In this document: positions 14,931 to 23,789 of the stretch, one piece after another
How the letters are laid out: the number at the start of each line of letters is the position of its first letter
Numbering within the stretch: position 1 is the stretch's first letter
Origin: Dryocola sp032000125
GTDB taxonomy: Bacteria; Pseudomonadota; Gammaproteobacteria; Enterobacterales; Enterobacteriaceae
NCBI GenBank assembly: GCA_032000125.1
Contig: DAMALH010000022.1
Span: 11,321 to 75,320 of the forward strand
DNA length: 64,000 nucleotides
Direction: 5' to 3'
Notes under the pieces: generated by a model
What the model was told of the DNA's origin: nothing
Databases searched by the model: none
What the model saw: the letters and a program-made list of their open reading frames with translations, nothing else
Position numbers and translations under genes: made by a program

Positions 14931-15995
14931 TCACGCCATCGCCGCGTAATCCCCCGGGGCCACGACTTTCCGATAATCAGAGGGGGCCATGCCGGTCTCT
15001 TTTTTGAAGATGCGGCAAAAATAGTTTGAGTCCTGGTATGCCAGTTCCAGCGCAATGGTATTCACTTTTAAATCGCTGAACTGCAACAACGATTTGGCGA
15101 TAGTAATTTTGCGGGTGGCAATATAGTTCGAAAACCCGATGCCGGTAATTTTCTTAAAGGCGCGGCTCAAATAGCAGGAGCTGACAAACGATTTTGCCGC
15201 CACGTCATCGAGCGTCAGGTTTCTGAGAATATTTTTCTCAATATGGAATTTCGCCCGTTCGATAAAATCGATATTGCCGGTATAGCTCTTGAAGGCGTAA
15301 TCAAACAGCTCTTCGCTAATGGTCAGCAGGCCCGTCATGATGCGGAAATAGCGGCTTTCCATCACGCCATACTGGTTGATGTCTTTGATCAGCGCGGCGA
15401 CTTTACGGTTAGTCGACGTTAACTTTTCCCCTTTGTCGGTCATATACTGGCTAACGATTTCCAGAAAATCGGTCACATCTTTGCGCTTAGCTTCTTCCAT
15501 CATATCCACCGGACAGGCACCGTTGATGGTGTCAAAAATAAAGCTGTGCCACCGGGCGTAATCGCAATTGTCTATCATGGCGAACACTTTCTGCTTCAGG
15601 GCGCGGGATTTTTCATTGTCCCCTTCGTCGAATGCCAGGGTTCTTTTGATGGTGTCGGTCAGGATGCTTTTTTTCACCGGCTTGAGCAGATAATCATCCA
15701 CTTTGAGGTTGTACAAGCTGCGCACGATATCAAAGTCGTCATTGGCCGTGGTGACGATGACCTTAGTATCGCTGTTTTTTTTCTTCAGATATTCAATCAC
15801 CTGTTTGCCGTTCGGCAACGGAATATTAATGTCCACGAAGATCATGTCGATTTGGCTCAGTTGGTCGATCAACTGAATCGCTTTTTTACCGGTTGAGGCT
15901 TCGTGGATCACAGCGTTTTCCACGCACTGGGAAATAATCCGCCGCAGGGATTCTAATTCGATGGGCTCATCTTCAACGATAGCAATGTTAAACAT
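14931..15995 (-). CDS. Response regulator with AraC-type DNA-binding domain
   Basis: A 354-residue protein: a receiver domain at residues 1-120 with the acidic pocket VEDEP and phospho-acceptor Asp55 in FVDINIP, conserved Thr (VTTAND) and Lys (LLKPVKK), then a helical linker, then a C-terminal AraC/XylS double helix-turn-helix from about 245 with FVSSCYLSRAFKKITG and YQDSNYFCRIFKKETG. This is the YesN-type architecture that pairs with LytS-like kinases. Its gene lies 17 nt after the sensor kinase gene. It most likely activates the microcompartment operon; the binding site is not known. Confidence 0.93.
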   Translation of the reverse strand: MFNIAIVEDEPIELESLRRIISQCVENAVIHEASTGKKAIQLIDQLSQIDMIFVDINIPLPNGKQVIEYLKKKNSDTKVIVTTANDDFDIVRSLYNLKVDDYLLKPVKKSILTDTIKRTLAFDEGDNEKSRALKQKVFAMIDNCDYARWHSFIFDTINGACPVDMMEEAKRKDVTDFLEIVSQYMTDKGEKLTSTNRKVAALIKDINQYGVMESRYFRIMTGLLTISEELFDYAFKSYTGNIDFIERAKFHIEKNILRNLTLDDVAAKSFVSSCYLSRAFKKITGIGFSNYIATRKITIAKSLLQFSDLKVNTIALELAYQDSNYFCRIFKKETGMAPSDYRKVVAPGDYAAMA

Positions 15996-16012
15996 ATGTC
16001 CTCTTCCTGATA

Positions 16013-17257
16013 TCAGGCTTCCAGCATCGGGAACCGAAGTTTAATGGTTGTACCCATCCTGGGTTTGTTAGGGCTCATGATTTCCAGGCCATAGCTCTCG
16101 CCAAATAACAGCTTCAATCTATTTTTTATGTTGTTAATGCCAATACTGCCTTTTTGCAAATTTTGGTCGCCTGACAAAATGCGGTTGATGGCATCTGGCG
16201 CAATGCCGTCGCCGTTGTCGGTGACTTCGATGCTCACGTCCTGGCCTTCGCCCGTGGCACGGATCAGCAGATGACTACTGCTGTCCCGTGGCTCCACCAC
16301 GTAGTTAAAGAAGTTTTCCACCAGCGGCTGGAGGATCAAAAACGGGCAGACAACATCCAGATATTTTTCCGGGATATCGCACAGGTAATCGAAGCGGTCA
16401 CTCATGCGCACTTTTTGGATCGACATATAGCTGTTGACGTAATTCATTTCATTACGCAGCGTAATCAGGCCGTGATTATTTTTACGTAACAAATAGCGCA
16501 TCATGTCAGAGAAATCGTGCACCATGGTTTCGGTGCGCTGCGCATCTTCCAGAAAAGCTAACCGGCCAATGGTATTTAATACATTAAATAAAAAGTGTGG
16601 GTTTAACTGGTAAGAGAGCGCTTTAAATTCTGCCTCATGTAATGAACGTTCTATCTCTACACGTTTTCTTAATTCATTAGTCAGTTCCAGATCTTTTTTA
16701 CGCAGTTCGCGTTGGATATTATTGGTGTGCGCCTGTTCAACCAGATAAGACGATACGTGTAATAACGTCGAGGCGGTGGATTCAAAACGCTCATACGGCA
16801 TACGACGCGTATTCTGGTGCAAATTAATTAGCCAAGGGTTCTCTTCCCAGACTTCATTATTATTCAGAATATAAGGAATGCTCTGTTCTTTCTCTTCTTC
16901 GACTTTAACCTGGCCGGAAATAAACGCGCCGAGATAATGGTCGTTGATCATGATCGGGACGGCGAATTCGACAAAACCGCAGTAGCAGCGATAGACCACC
17001 GGTTCACGAGCGTGCATCGCGGCGCGGCCTCCGGCGTTGTCGCTTTCATAACAGTGGTGCGCCAGCGTCGGGTTGAGGCGCGAACGCGCGCAGAAGTCTG
17101 AAAACCCGCTGGGCTTAGTGACCGGGACGCCATTCTCATCCACCACCACCAGCGCGATCATCATTGATTTTGAAAAGTTGTCCTGCAGGGTCTGAAGGCG
17201 TTTTACATCCAAAAACTCATGTAATTTGTATTTATTCATCATACTTTCAGCCTGCAT
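16013..17257 (-). CDS. Sensor kinase with PocR ligand domain and LytS-type kinase
   Basis: A 414-residue cytoplasmic kinase without obvious membrane segments. Residues about 10-175 match the PocR sensory domain, with its Cys set C57, C69, C91, C93 (HCYESDN and RCYCGFVEFAVPI). PocR of Salmonella responds to 1,2-propanediol, supporting the substrate assignment. A coiled coil at about 178-210 leads to the His_kinase motif with His221 in QLNPHFLFNVLN and an ATPase domain (DNGDGI, GSIGINNIKNRL). ATG codons at 17257, 17242 and 17239 are all possible starts; none has a strong ribosome site. It forms a pair with the AraC-type regulator downstream. Confidence 0.92.
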   Translation of the reverse strand: MQAESMMNKYKLHEFLDVKRLQTLQDNFSKSMMIALVVVDENGVPVTKPSGFSDFCARSRLNPTLAHHCYESDNAGGRAAMHAREPVVYRCYCGFVEFAVPIMINDHYLGAFISGQVKVEEEKEQSIPYILNNNEVWEENPWLINLHQNTRRMPYERFESTASTLLHVSSYLVEQAHTNNIQRELRKKDLELTNELRKRVEIERSLHEAEFKALSYQLNPHFLFNVLNTIGRLAFLEDAQRTETMVHDFSDMMRYLLRKNNHGLITLRNEMNYVNSYMSIQKVRMSDRFDYLCDIPEKYLDVVCPFLILQPLVENFFNYVVEPRDSSSHLLIRATGEGQDVSIEVTDNGDGIAPDAINRILSGDQNLQKGSIGINNIKNRLKLLFGESYGLEIMSPNKPRMGTTIKLRFPMLEA

Positions 17258-17509
17258 CTTTAAAGCATTATCGCATATTCAAAAATAAGCGATCGGACGC
17301 AAAAAAATATTGAAATGGGTCACAGCAACAAAACACTCTTTAAAAATTATGTTAATGACCTATGTTTGATGTTATTTGAATGTAACGAAAAAAGGTAATT
17401 GCCCGTTGATTAAATTAATTTCAATAACAAGTAAGAGGCACAGGCTGGGGGTTATTTTAAGGCGAATCATTAGCGCGACAGAATAATGGCTTTCATTTTC
17501 TGGTTAACA
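17258..17509. other. AT-rich upstream region of the sensor kinase, no gene seen
   Basis: This stretch is AT-rich, carries no credible reading frame and presumably holds the promoter of the - strand kinase/regulator operon. I could not identify a convincing sigma70 pair or operator by eye. Confidence 0.4.
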
Positions 17510-17830
17510 TTAATAGCGGCGTAACCACAACAGGTAATATATTAGCAGGCAGGCGGCCGACAGTAATATTTTATCCAGTGATAAACGGGAATAGCGCTCG
17601 CAATCCTGGAATAAAGTCATTAAAAAAGGCGCTTCCTGCGCGCCGCAAACGGTGTTCTGCTCCCCTTCCCTGCACTGCCCAGGTACGTATTCGCTGCGGT
17701 TGCACGGCGCGACGTGAATTTCCAGGGCGCAAGCGCCCTCCTGGCGGCATGCAGTCCCGCTGGCAAACGAACCATTCCCGATGACGCTCGGGCGCGTGAG
17801 CCGGCGGCGTTGATTAACACCAGGGTACGA
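17510..17830 (-). pseudogene. Decayed or frame-shifted membrane protein fragment A
   Basis: On the - strand a 106-codon open frame without a start codon before residue about 70 reads like a real protein end: a Cys-rich stretch (TACRQEGACALEIHVAPCN, GQCREGEQNTVCG) and a C-terminal membrane segment (LSLDKILLSAACLLIYYLL) ending WLRRY. A short ATG frame starting MKCQRLAPIVV at 17858 in another frame could be its lost N-terminus, which would need a frameshift near 17815-17830. I do not recognise the family. It may be a degenerate remnant of an element that sat beside glyU, or a small gene with a sequencing frameshift. Confidence 0.35.
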
Positions 17831-17862
17831 CTATCGGAGCAAGCCGCTGACATTTCATGGTA

Positions 17863-18030
17863 TTACTCGTCGTTACGGAACGCCGACAGGATCTGACGAG
17901 CAAAAAGGGCGAAGGCGTTAATCACGGCCATCAGCAGCGCAAGAAATATCAGCACGCCCGGCGCGGTTTGCGGAAAATCGCTGGTAGAGATTGCATATGG
18001 TGTACAAGTACCAATCCCCTGTTCACCTGT
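17863..18030 (-). pseudogene. Decayed membrane protein fragment B
   Basis: A 55-codon - strand frame with no start codon that reads like the C-terminus of a membrane protein: GIGTCTPYAIS, then APGVLIFLALLMAVINAFAL and a charged end (RQILSAFRNDE). Its stop lies 5 nt before the ATG of the short MKCQ frame, the spacing of consecutive genes in an operon. A TAA at 18031-18033 interrupts the frame upstream. Probably a remnant; family not recognised. Confidence 0.35.
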
Positions 18031-18340
18031 TTATGCGGCCACAGAGCCGCATATCGGGCTTGAATGCATGTAATAAGATGGCTAAGAGATAATGCCCGGT
18101 TCGGGCTTTTCCTGCACGTTGTGCTATCGCGGCGTAAGGGTTGGAACTGCTGCCGCCGCCGAATAGTTATGCTCTTACTTCCATAGTCACTATCCGTGGC
18201 AACTACCAGTGTACCTTGTGTTGGTAAATCGTCGTTCATTGGTAGAACGATCTCAGACAACCTGAGTTAATTAATCTATTGATAGAAAAACACATTTTAG
18301 CCAGGTACTGGTGGTGTTTTGCAAAACAAGGAGGGCGATC
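18031..18340. other. Gap before glyU, no gene supported
   Basis: Open frames here look random. There is a small inverted repeat ATGCGGC/GCCGCAT around 18033-18052 and a short hairpin GCCCG/CGGGC followed by TTTT at 18094-18110. I see no attachment-site duplicate of the tRNA 3' end in this gap. Confidence 0.3.
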
Positions 18341-18414
18341 TGGAGCGGGTGAAGGGAATCGAACCCTCGTATGCAGCTTGGGAAGCTGCCGTTCTACCAT
18401 TGAACTACACCCGC
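18341..18414 (-). tRNA. glyU: tRNA-Gly (anticodon CCC)
   Basis: A 74-nt tRNA gene on the - strand including encoded CCA (18341-18343). The acceptor stem GCGGGTG/CACCCGC closes, the T-arm has GGTTCGATTCC, the D-arm has AGTTCAATGGTAGAA, and the anticodon loop reads CTTCCCAAG, so the anticodon is CCC. Position next to ygeR/actS is that of E. coli glyU. tRNA genes of this kind are common integration points, and the microcompartment island lies just beyond it. Confidence 0.98.
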
Positions 18415-18432
18415 TTTTTGAGAAGCCCCGGC

Positions 18433-18460
18433 ATTATAACTCGCCGGAGTACGGTGACAA
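18433..18460 (-). promoter_or_regulatory. sigma70 promoter of glyU
   Basis: On the - strand TTGTCA (18455-18460) and a perfect TATAAT (18433-18438) are separated by 16 nt and followed by a GC-rich discriminator, the form expected for a growth-rate-controlled stable RNA promoter. It lies about 19 nt upstream of the tRNA 5' end. Confidence 0.85.
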
Positions 18461-18501
18461 GGGGCAATACTGCTAAGTGTTGGTATTTTAAACGGTTGCG
18501 G

Positions 18502-19293
18502 TTAACCCTTACAGGATGGGCTGCTGCCCTGCGGCGGCAGATAACGCTGCGGATCCAGCGCCGTAGCGCGGTAACGGATCTGGAAATGCAGATTCACCGA
18601 ATCAGAGCCGCTGCTGCCCATGGTGGCAATCTTCTGCCCTGCGCTTACCTTTTGCCCGTTATTCACAAGCGTGGTGTCGTTATGGGCATAGGCGGTGATG
18701 TAATCTTCGCTGTGTTTGATCATCACGAGATTACCGTAACCCCGCAACTGGTTGCCTACGTAAACCACAGTGCCAGCCGCGGACGCATAAATGGGTTGAC
18801 CACGCGAGCCTGCAATATCAATCCCTTTGTTCCCGCCGTCGCTGGTGGAAAAGGGCTCAATAATCTTACCGCTGGTTGGCCAGCGCCAGCATCTTGCGCC
18901 CACAGGCGGCGCAGCGGCTTTTGCAAGGCCTGCGTTACCGGTAGCTGAAGAACGGGGTTTGGTAGTTTTCGCAACGGCGGATTTTTTTCTGGAAGCGCTA
19001 CCGCTGCTTTTTACGCGGAGTTTCTGGCCGATTTCAAGCGTGTAAGGTGCGGATATGCCGTTAAGACGCGCCAGTTCGCCAACGCTTGAGCCGGTCATGC
19101 GCGAGATGCGATAAAGCGTATCGCCCCGCTTAACGGTATAGACCGCTCCGCTGTAGCTGCCTGCTTTAGAAGTGCTGGCTTTATTGGATGAACAAGCGAC
19201 AAGCAACAGGCCCAGAAGCAGGACGATGACATGACGTTTCCACTTGCTGACGATGCTTCCCTTGCGCAAACCAGGCCCCTGACACAATAACAT
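18502..19293 (-). CDS. actS: Amidase activator lipoprotein ActS/YgeR (LysM + degenerate LytM)
   Basis: A 263-residue outer-membrane lipoprotein. The signal peptide ends in the lipobox LLVAC with Cys34. A LysM domain follows (YTVKRGDTLYRISRM to LEIGQKLRV, about residues 52-94), a Lys/Ser-rich linker, and a C-terminal M23/LytM domain. The zinc ligands are degenerate (NKGIDIAG and LHFQIR instead of HxGxD and HxH), so it activates cell-wall amidases rather than cutting peptidoglycan, as known for ActS. The ATG at 19293 has GGAGG upstream, at somewhat long spacing; a later non-ATG start is possible. Confidence 0.92.
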   Translation of the reverse strand: MLLCQGPGLRKGSIVSKWKRHVIVLLLGLLLVACSSNKASTSKAGSYSGAVYTVKRGDTLYRISRMTGSSVGELARLNGISAPYTLEIGQKLRVKSSGSASRKKSAVAKTTKPRSSATGNAGLAKAAAPPVGARCWRWPTSGKIIEPFSTSDGGNKGIDIAGSRGQPIYASAAGTVVYVGNQLRGYGNLVMIKHSEDYITAYAHNDTTLVNNGQKVSAGQKIATMGSSGSDSVNLHFQIRYRATALDPQRYLPPQGSSPSCKG

Positions 19294-19332
19294 AAGAGAG
19301 CGTTCCTCCCCGCAGGGAGGAACAAAAGCGGC

Positions 19333-20850
19333 TTACTTAACCGGACGCAGCGCAGGGAACAGGATAACGTCACGGATGGTGTGGCTGTTGGTGAACAGCA
19401 TAACCATGCGGTCGATACCGATGCCCAAACCGGCCGTTGGCGGCAGGCCGTGCTCCAGCGCAGTAACGTAATCTTCGTCGAAGAACATCGCTTCGTCGTC
19501 GCCCGCGTCTTTTGCAGAAACCTGGTCAGCAAAGCGCTGCGCCTGGTCTTGCGCATCATTCAGCTCCGAGAAGCCGTTACCGATTTCACGCCCGCCGATA
19601 AAGAACTCGAAGCGATCGGTGATCTCTGGATTCTCGTCGTTACGACGCGCCAGCGGAGAAACTTCCGCCGGGTATTCGGTGATAAAGGTCGGCTGAATCA
19701 GATGGCTTTCTGCCACTTCTTCGAAAATCTCGGTCACTACGCGGCCCAGACCCCAGCTCTTCTCAACTTTGATGCCGATAGAAGCTGCGATTTCCAGCGC
19801 TTTGCCCATATCATCCAGATCCGTAATGTCGGTTTCCGGGCGGTATTTTTTGATGGCTTCGCGCATGGTGAGTTTGGCGAACGGCTGGTCGAAGTCAAAA
19901 ATCTCTTCGCCGTATTGCACCTGCGCTTTACCAAGCACTTCGTGCGCGAGCGTACGGAACAGGGATTCGGTCAGTTCAATCAGATCTTTGTAATCCGCAT
20001 ACGCCATATAGAGTTCCATCATGGTGAACTCAGGGTTGTGGCGCGGGGAAATACCTTCGTTACGGAAGTTACGGTTAATTTCGAATACGCGCTCGAAGCC
20101 GCCCACAACCAGGCGCTTCAGATACAGCTCAGGCGCGATACGCAGGTACATATCGATGTCCAGCGCGTTGTGGTGGGTGATAAACGGACGAGCGGATGCG
20201 CCGCCTGGGATCACCTGCATCATTGGCGTTTCGACTTCCATAAAGCCGCGTTCAACCATGAAGCTACGGATGCCGGACATGATCCGCGAACGCACTTTAA
20301 AGGTGTTACGGGATTCGTCGTTGGAGATCAGATCCAGGTAACGCTGGCGATAACGTGCTTCCTGATCCTGCAGGCCGTGGAATTTATCCGGCAGTGGACG
20401 TAGGGCTTTGGTCAGCAGGCGCAGTTCGGTACAGTGAACGGACAGCTCGCCGGTTTTTGTTTTAAACAGCTTGCCGCGGGCGCCGAGGATGTCGCCGAGA
20501 TCCCATTTCTTGAACCGTTCGTTGTAGATGCCTTCCGGCAAATCGTCGCGGGCGACGTACAGTTGAATACGGCCACCGACGTCCTGCAACGTTACGAAAG
20601 AGGCTTTACCCATGATACGGCGGGTCATCATGCGGCCAGCGACGGTCACTTCGATGTTGAGATCTTCGAGTTCTTCGTTTTCTTTACCGTCAAAGTCTGC
20701 ATGCAGAAGGTCAGAGGTATGTTCACGACGGAAGTCGTTTGGGAAGGCAATGCCCTGCTCGCGCAGGCCAGCCAGCTTCTCGCGGCGGGCGCTGAGTTCA
20801 TTATTAAGATCGACAGCCGCTTCGTTGCCCTGTGCTTGTTGTTCAGACAT
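19333..20850 (-). CDS. lysS: Lysyl-tRNA synthetase, class II
   Basis: A 505-residue cytoplasmic enzyme that charges tRNA-Lys, same length as E. coli LysS. It has the N-terminal OB-fold anticodon domain (GRMMTRRIMGKASFVTLQD) and class II motifs: motif 2 FRNEGISPRHNPEFTMME and motif 3 GLGIGIDRMVMLF near the end. It starts 9 nt after prfB, the conserved prfB-lysS operon. Large open frames on the opposite strand are shadows. Confidence 0.98.
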   Translation of the reverse strand: MSEQQAQGNEAAVDLNNELSARREKLAGLREQGIAFPNDFRREHTSDLLHADFDGKENEELEDLNIEVTVAGRMMTRRIMGKASFVTLQDVGGRIQLYVARDDLPEGIYNERFKKWDLGDILGARGKLFKTKTGELSVHCTELRLLTKALRPLPDKFHGLQDQEARYRQRYLDLISNDESRNTFKVRSRIMSGIRSFMVERGFMEVETPMMQVIPGGASARPFITHHNALDIDMYLRIAPELYLKRLVVGGFERVFEINRNFRNEGISPRHNPEFTMMELYMAYADYKDLIELTESLFRTLAHEVLGKAQVQYGEEIFDFDQPFAKLTMREAIKKYRPETDITDLDDMGKALEIAASIGIKVEKSWGLGRVVTEIFEEVAESHLIQPTFITEYPAEVSPLARRNDENPEITDRFEFFIGGREIGNGFSELNDAQDQAQRFADQVSAKDAGDDEAMFFDEDYVTALEHGLPPTAGLGIGIDRMVMLFTNSHTIRDVILFPALRPVK

Positions 20851-20859
20851 GTTGGTTCC

Positions 20860-21958
20860 TCATAACCCTGCTTTCAAACTTGCTTCGATAAATTTGTCCA
20901 GATCGCCATCCAGTACCGCCTGCGTATTGCGGGTTTCAACCCCGGTGCGCAAGTCTTTGATACGGGAGTCATCAAGGACGTAAGAACGAATCTGGCTGCC
21001 CCAGCCGATATCCGATTTGTTATCTTCTGCCGCCTGCTTCTCAGCATTTTTCTTCTGCATTTCCAGCTCGTACAGCTTCGCTTTCATCTGCTTCATGGCC
21101 TGATCTTTGTTCTTATGCTGCGAACGGTCGTTCTGGCACTGGGTCACGGTGTTGGTCGGAATGTGGGTAATACGCACCGCAGATTCTGTACGGTTAACGT
21201 GCTGGCCGCCCGCGCCTGACGCTCGGTATACGTCGATGCGCAGATCGGCCGGGTTGATTTCAATATCAATGTCGTCATCCACTTCCGGATAGACGAAAGC
21301 GGAGCTAAAGGAGGTGTGGCGACGGCCGCCGGAGTCAAACGGACTCTTACGCACCAGACGATGCACGCCGGTTTCGGTACGCAGCCAGCCAAAAGCGTAC
21401 TCGCCCTGAATACGGATGGTCACGGACTTGATGCCCGCCACTTCGCCTTCGGACTCTTCGATGATTTCAGTCTTAAAGCCGCGCGCTTCGGCCCAGCGCA
21501 GATACATGCGCATCAGCATGCTGGCCCAGTCCTGCGCTTCGGTGCCGCCCGAGCCTGCCTGAATGTCGATATAGCAGTCGGCGCTGTCGTACTCGCCTGA
21601 GAACATGCGGCGGAACTCAAGCTGCGCCAGCTTGGCTTCCAGTTGATCCAGCTCGGCGACGGCTTCGTTAAAGGTTTCTTCGTCGTCGGCTTCAATGGCC
21701 AGCTCCAGCAAACCGGACACATCGTCCAGCCCCTGGGTCATTTGATCTAAGGTTTCGACAATCGCTTCCAGCGCGGAACGCTCTTTACCCAGCGCCTGCG
21801 CGCGTTCAGGCTCGTTCCACACGTCAGGCTGCTCAAGCTCTGCGTTTACTTCTTCCAGGCGCTCTTTCTTGGCATCGTAGTCAAAGATACCCCCTAAGAA
21901 CGTCGCTGCGCTCGGTGAGATCCTGGATGCGGTTTTTTACCGGATTAATTTCAAACAT
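20860..21958 (-). CDS. prfB: Peptide chain release factor 2, made by programmed +1 frameshift
   Basis: RF2 recognises UGA and UAA. Translation starts at the ATG ending at 21958 (MFEINPVKNR), runs 25 codons and reaches an in-frame TGA at 21881-21883; a +1 shift at CTT-TGA-C continues in the main frame for 340 codons, giving 365 residues, exactly the E. coli length. The anticodon-like SPF motif (KSPFDSGG) and the catalytic GGQ (GAGGQHVNR) are present. The gene is followed directly by lysS. Confidence 0.97.
21880..21893 (-). other. prfB autoregulatory frameshift site
   Basis: Reading the - strand, AGGGGG (the internal Shine-Dalgarno-like element), TAT, then CTTTGAC: the slippery CTT followed by the stop TGA and C. 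This is the standard bacterial RF2 feedback signal; low RF2 lets the ribosome pause at TGA and slip forward one base. Confidence 0.95.
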
Positions 21959-22052
21959 GCTTAATTTCTTATGTTGATGTCAGAAGACGGAATGCGATCG
22001 TAAACCGGAAAGTTTACCGGAATTACGCTGCACTTTGTAGCACTGGTTGGCG

Positions 22053-23786
22053 TTAAATCGGCCAGAGGTGGTCTATCAAAAGCTGCACCGTTCTGTTGCC
22101 GCGAAACTCGTTTACATCAAGCTTGAAGGCCAGCTCCACTTCGCGCACGCTGCTGTCTGGCCAGCAGCCGGTATCGACGTTAAACGCGATGCCGTCCAGC
22201 AGCGGACCGCCGCCCAGGGGTTCAACCATCACTTTAAGGTGACGCTCCCCCACCAGGCGCTGTTGCAACAGGCGGAACCTACCGTCAAATAAGGGTTCCG
22301 GGAACATCTGGCCCCATGGCCCGGCATCGCGCAGCATTTCGGCAATCTCCAGCGTCATCTCCTGCGGCGCAAGCGGCCCGTCGGACCAAATCTCGCCCTG
22401 CAGCAGGGCTGGATCGAGCCATTCACCTACCAGATCGCCGAATCGCTGCCTGAACTCCTCGAAGCGATTTTCTTCAAGCGATAATCCCGCCGCCATGGCA
22501 TGACCGCCGAACTTCAGCATCAGACCGGGGTTAAGCGTATCCAGCCGCTCCAGCGCATCGCGCATATGCAGCCCCTGAATCGAGCGCCCGGACCCTTTAA
22601 GAGTGCCGTCGCCCGCCGGTGCAAAGGCGATAACCGGGCGATGGAAGCGCTCTTTAATGCGCGAGGCGAGGATACCCACTACGCCCTGATGCCATTCTGG
22701 ATGGTACATCGCGAGGCCATAGGGCAGCGCTTCATTGCTGCGCTCAAGCTTTTCACACAGGCTCAGGGCTTCAATCTGCATGCCCTGCTCTATCTCTTTG
22801 CGCGTCTGATTGAGCGCATCGAGTTCGTTAGCGAGCATACGCGCTTCGCCGATGTTATCGCTTAGCAGCAGCGCCACGCCAACGGACATATCGTCCAGGC
22901 GCCCCGCCGCGTTCAGACGCGGCCCGAGGGCAAAGCCCAGATCGCTTGCCGCCAGTTTATGCGGCTCACGATTGGCAACTTCCAGCAGCGCCTTAATGCC
23001 CGGACGGCATTTACCCGCACGGATACGGCTCAGACCTTGCCAGGTCAGGATACGGTTGTTGGCATCCAGCGGAACCACGTCAGCCACCGTGCCAAGCGCA
23101 ACGAGATCGAGAAACTCGGCCAGGTTAGGCATCGCCAGCCCCTGCTGCTCAAACCAGCCGCAGCCGCGCAGATGCGCACGCAGCGCGAGCATCAGGTAAA
23201 ACGCAACGCCTACGCCGGCAAGCGATTTTGACGGAAACTCGCAGTCGGCCAGATTCGGGTTAATAATGGCTTCTGCCGCCGGGAGCGACGTGCCGGGCAG
23301 GTGATGATCGGTTACGATCACCGGAATGCCCAGCTCGTGCGCACGTTCAACGCCGCTGTGGGATGAAATGCCGTTATCAACCGTCAGAATTAACTGCGCG
23401 CCGCGGGCATGCGCCTGATCCACCACTTCCGGGCTTAAACCATAGCCGTCTTCAAAACGGTTCGGCACGAGATAGCCCACGTTTACACCGCCCAGGCTGC
23501 GCAAGGCCAGCACGCTTAACGCCGTGCTGGTTGCGCCATCCGCATCGAAATCACCGACGACGATAATGCGCCGCCCTTCACGAAAAGCGTTATGCAGAAT
23601 TTCAACGGCTTGCTCCATGCCGTTAAGCTGCTGCCAGGGCAGCATTCCTTTTACGCTGCGCTCGAGGTCCTGTTCGCCACGCACTCCGCGGCTGGCGTAG
23701 AGGCGTTTTAACAGCGGAGATAAACCCGCCGGTAAGGCCGCCGCGTCATCCACGACCCGGCGGCGAAGGTGCGTTTGCTTTTTCAC
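22053..23786 (-). CDS. recJ: Single-stranded-DNA exonuclease RecJ
   Basis: A 577-residue 5'-3' exonuclease for mismatch repair and RecF recombination, same length as in E. coli. DHH-family motifs are intact: VVGDFDADGATST (motif I), LTVDNG (motif II), VTDHHLPG (motif III), and the DHHA1 part with GGHAMAAGLSLE. The ATG is immediately downstream of dsbC (3-nt gap) in the conserved xerD-dsbC-recJ operon. Confidence 0.98.
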   Translation of the reverse strand: MKKQTHLRRRVVDDAAALPAGLSPLLKRLYASRGVRGEQDLERSVKGMLPWQQLNGMEQAVEILHNAFREGRRIIVVGDFDADGATSTALSVLALRSLGGVNVGYLVPNRFEDGYGLSPEVVDQAHARGAQLILTVDNGISSHSGVERAHELGIPVIVTDHHLPGTSLPAAEAIINPNLADCEFPSKSLAGVGVAFYLMLALRAHLRGCGWFEQQGLAMPNLAEFLDLVALGTVADVVPLDANNRILTWQGLSRIRAGKCRPGIKALLEVANREPHKLAASDLGFALGPRLNAAGRLDDMSVGVALLLSDNIGEARMLANELDALNQTRKEIEQGMQIEALSLCEKLERSNEALPYGLAMYHPEWHQGVVGILASRIKERFHRPVIAFAPAGDGTLKGSGRSIQGLHMRDALERLDTLNPGLMLKFGGHAMAAGLSLEENRFEEFRQRFGDLVGEWLDPALLQGEIWSDGPLAPQEMTLEIAEMLRDAGPWGQMFPEPLFDGRFRLLQQRLVGERHLKVMVEPLGGGPLLDGIAFNVDTGCWPDSSVREVELAFKLDVNEFRGNRTVQLLIDHLWPI

Positions 23787-23789
23787 CCG

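Noticed and set aside
17949..18260. 103-codon - strand frame before glyU
   Set aside because: The first about 35 residues look passable, but there is no ribosome site, no family match I know, and the rest is Arg/Ser/His-rich noise overlapping the fragment B frame.
19381..20403. 340-codon + strand frame opposite lysS
   Set aside because: Antisense shadow of lysS; composition (many F, H, Q, R) is typical of reversed codons.
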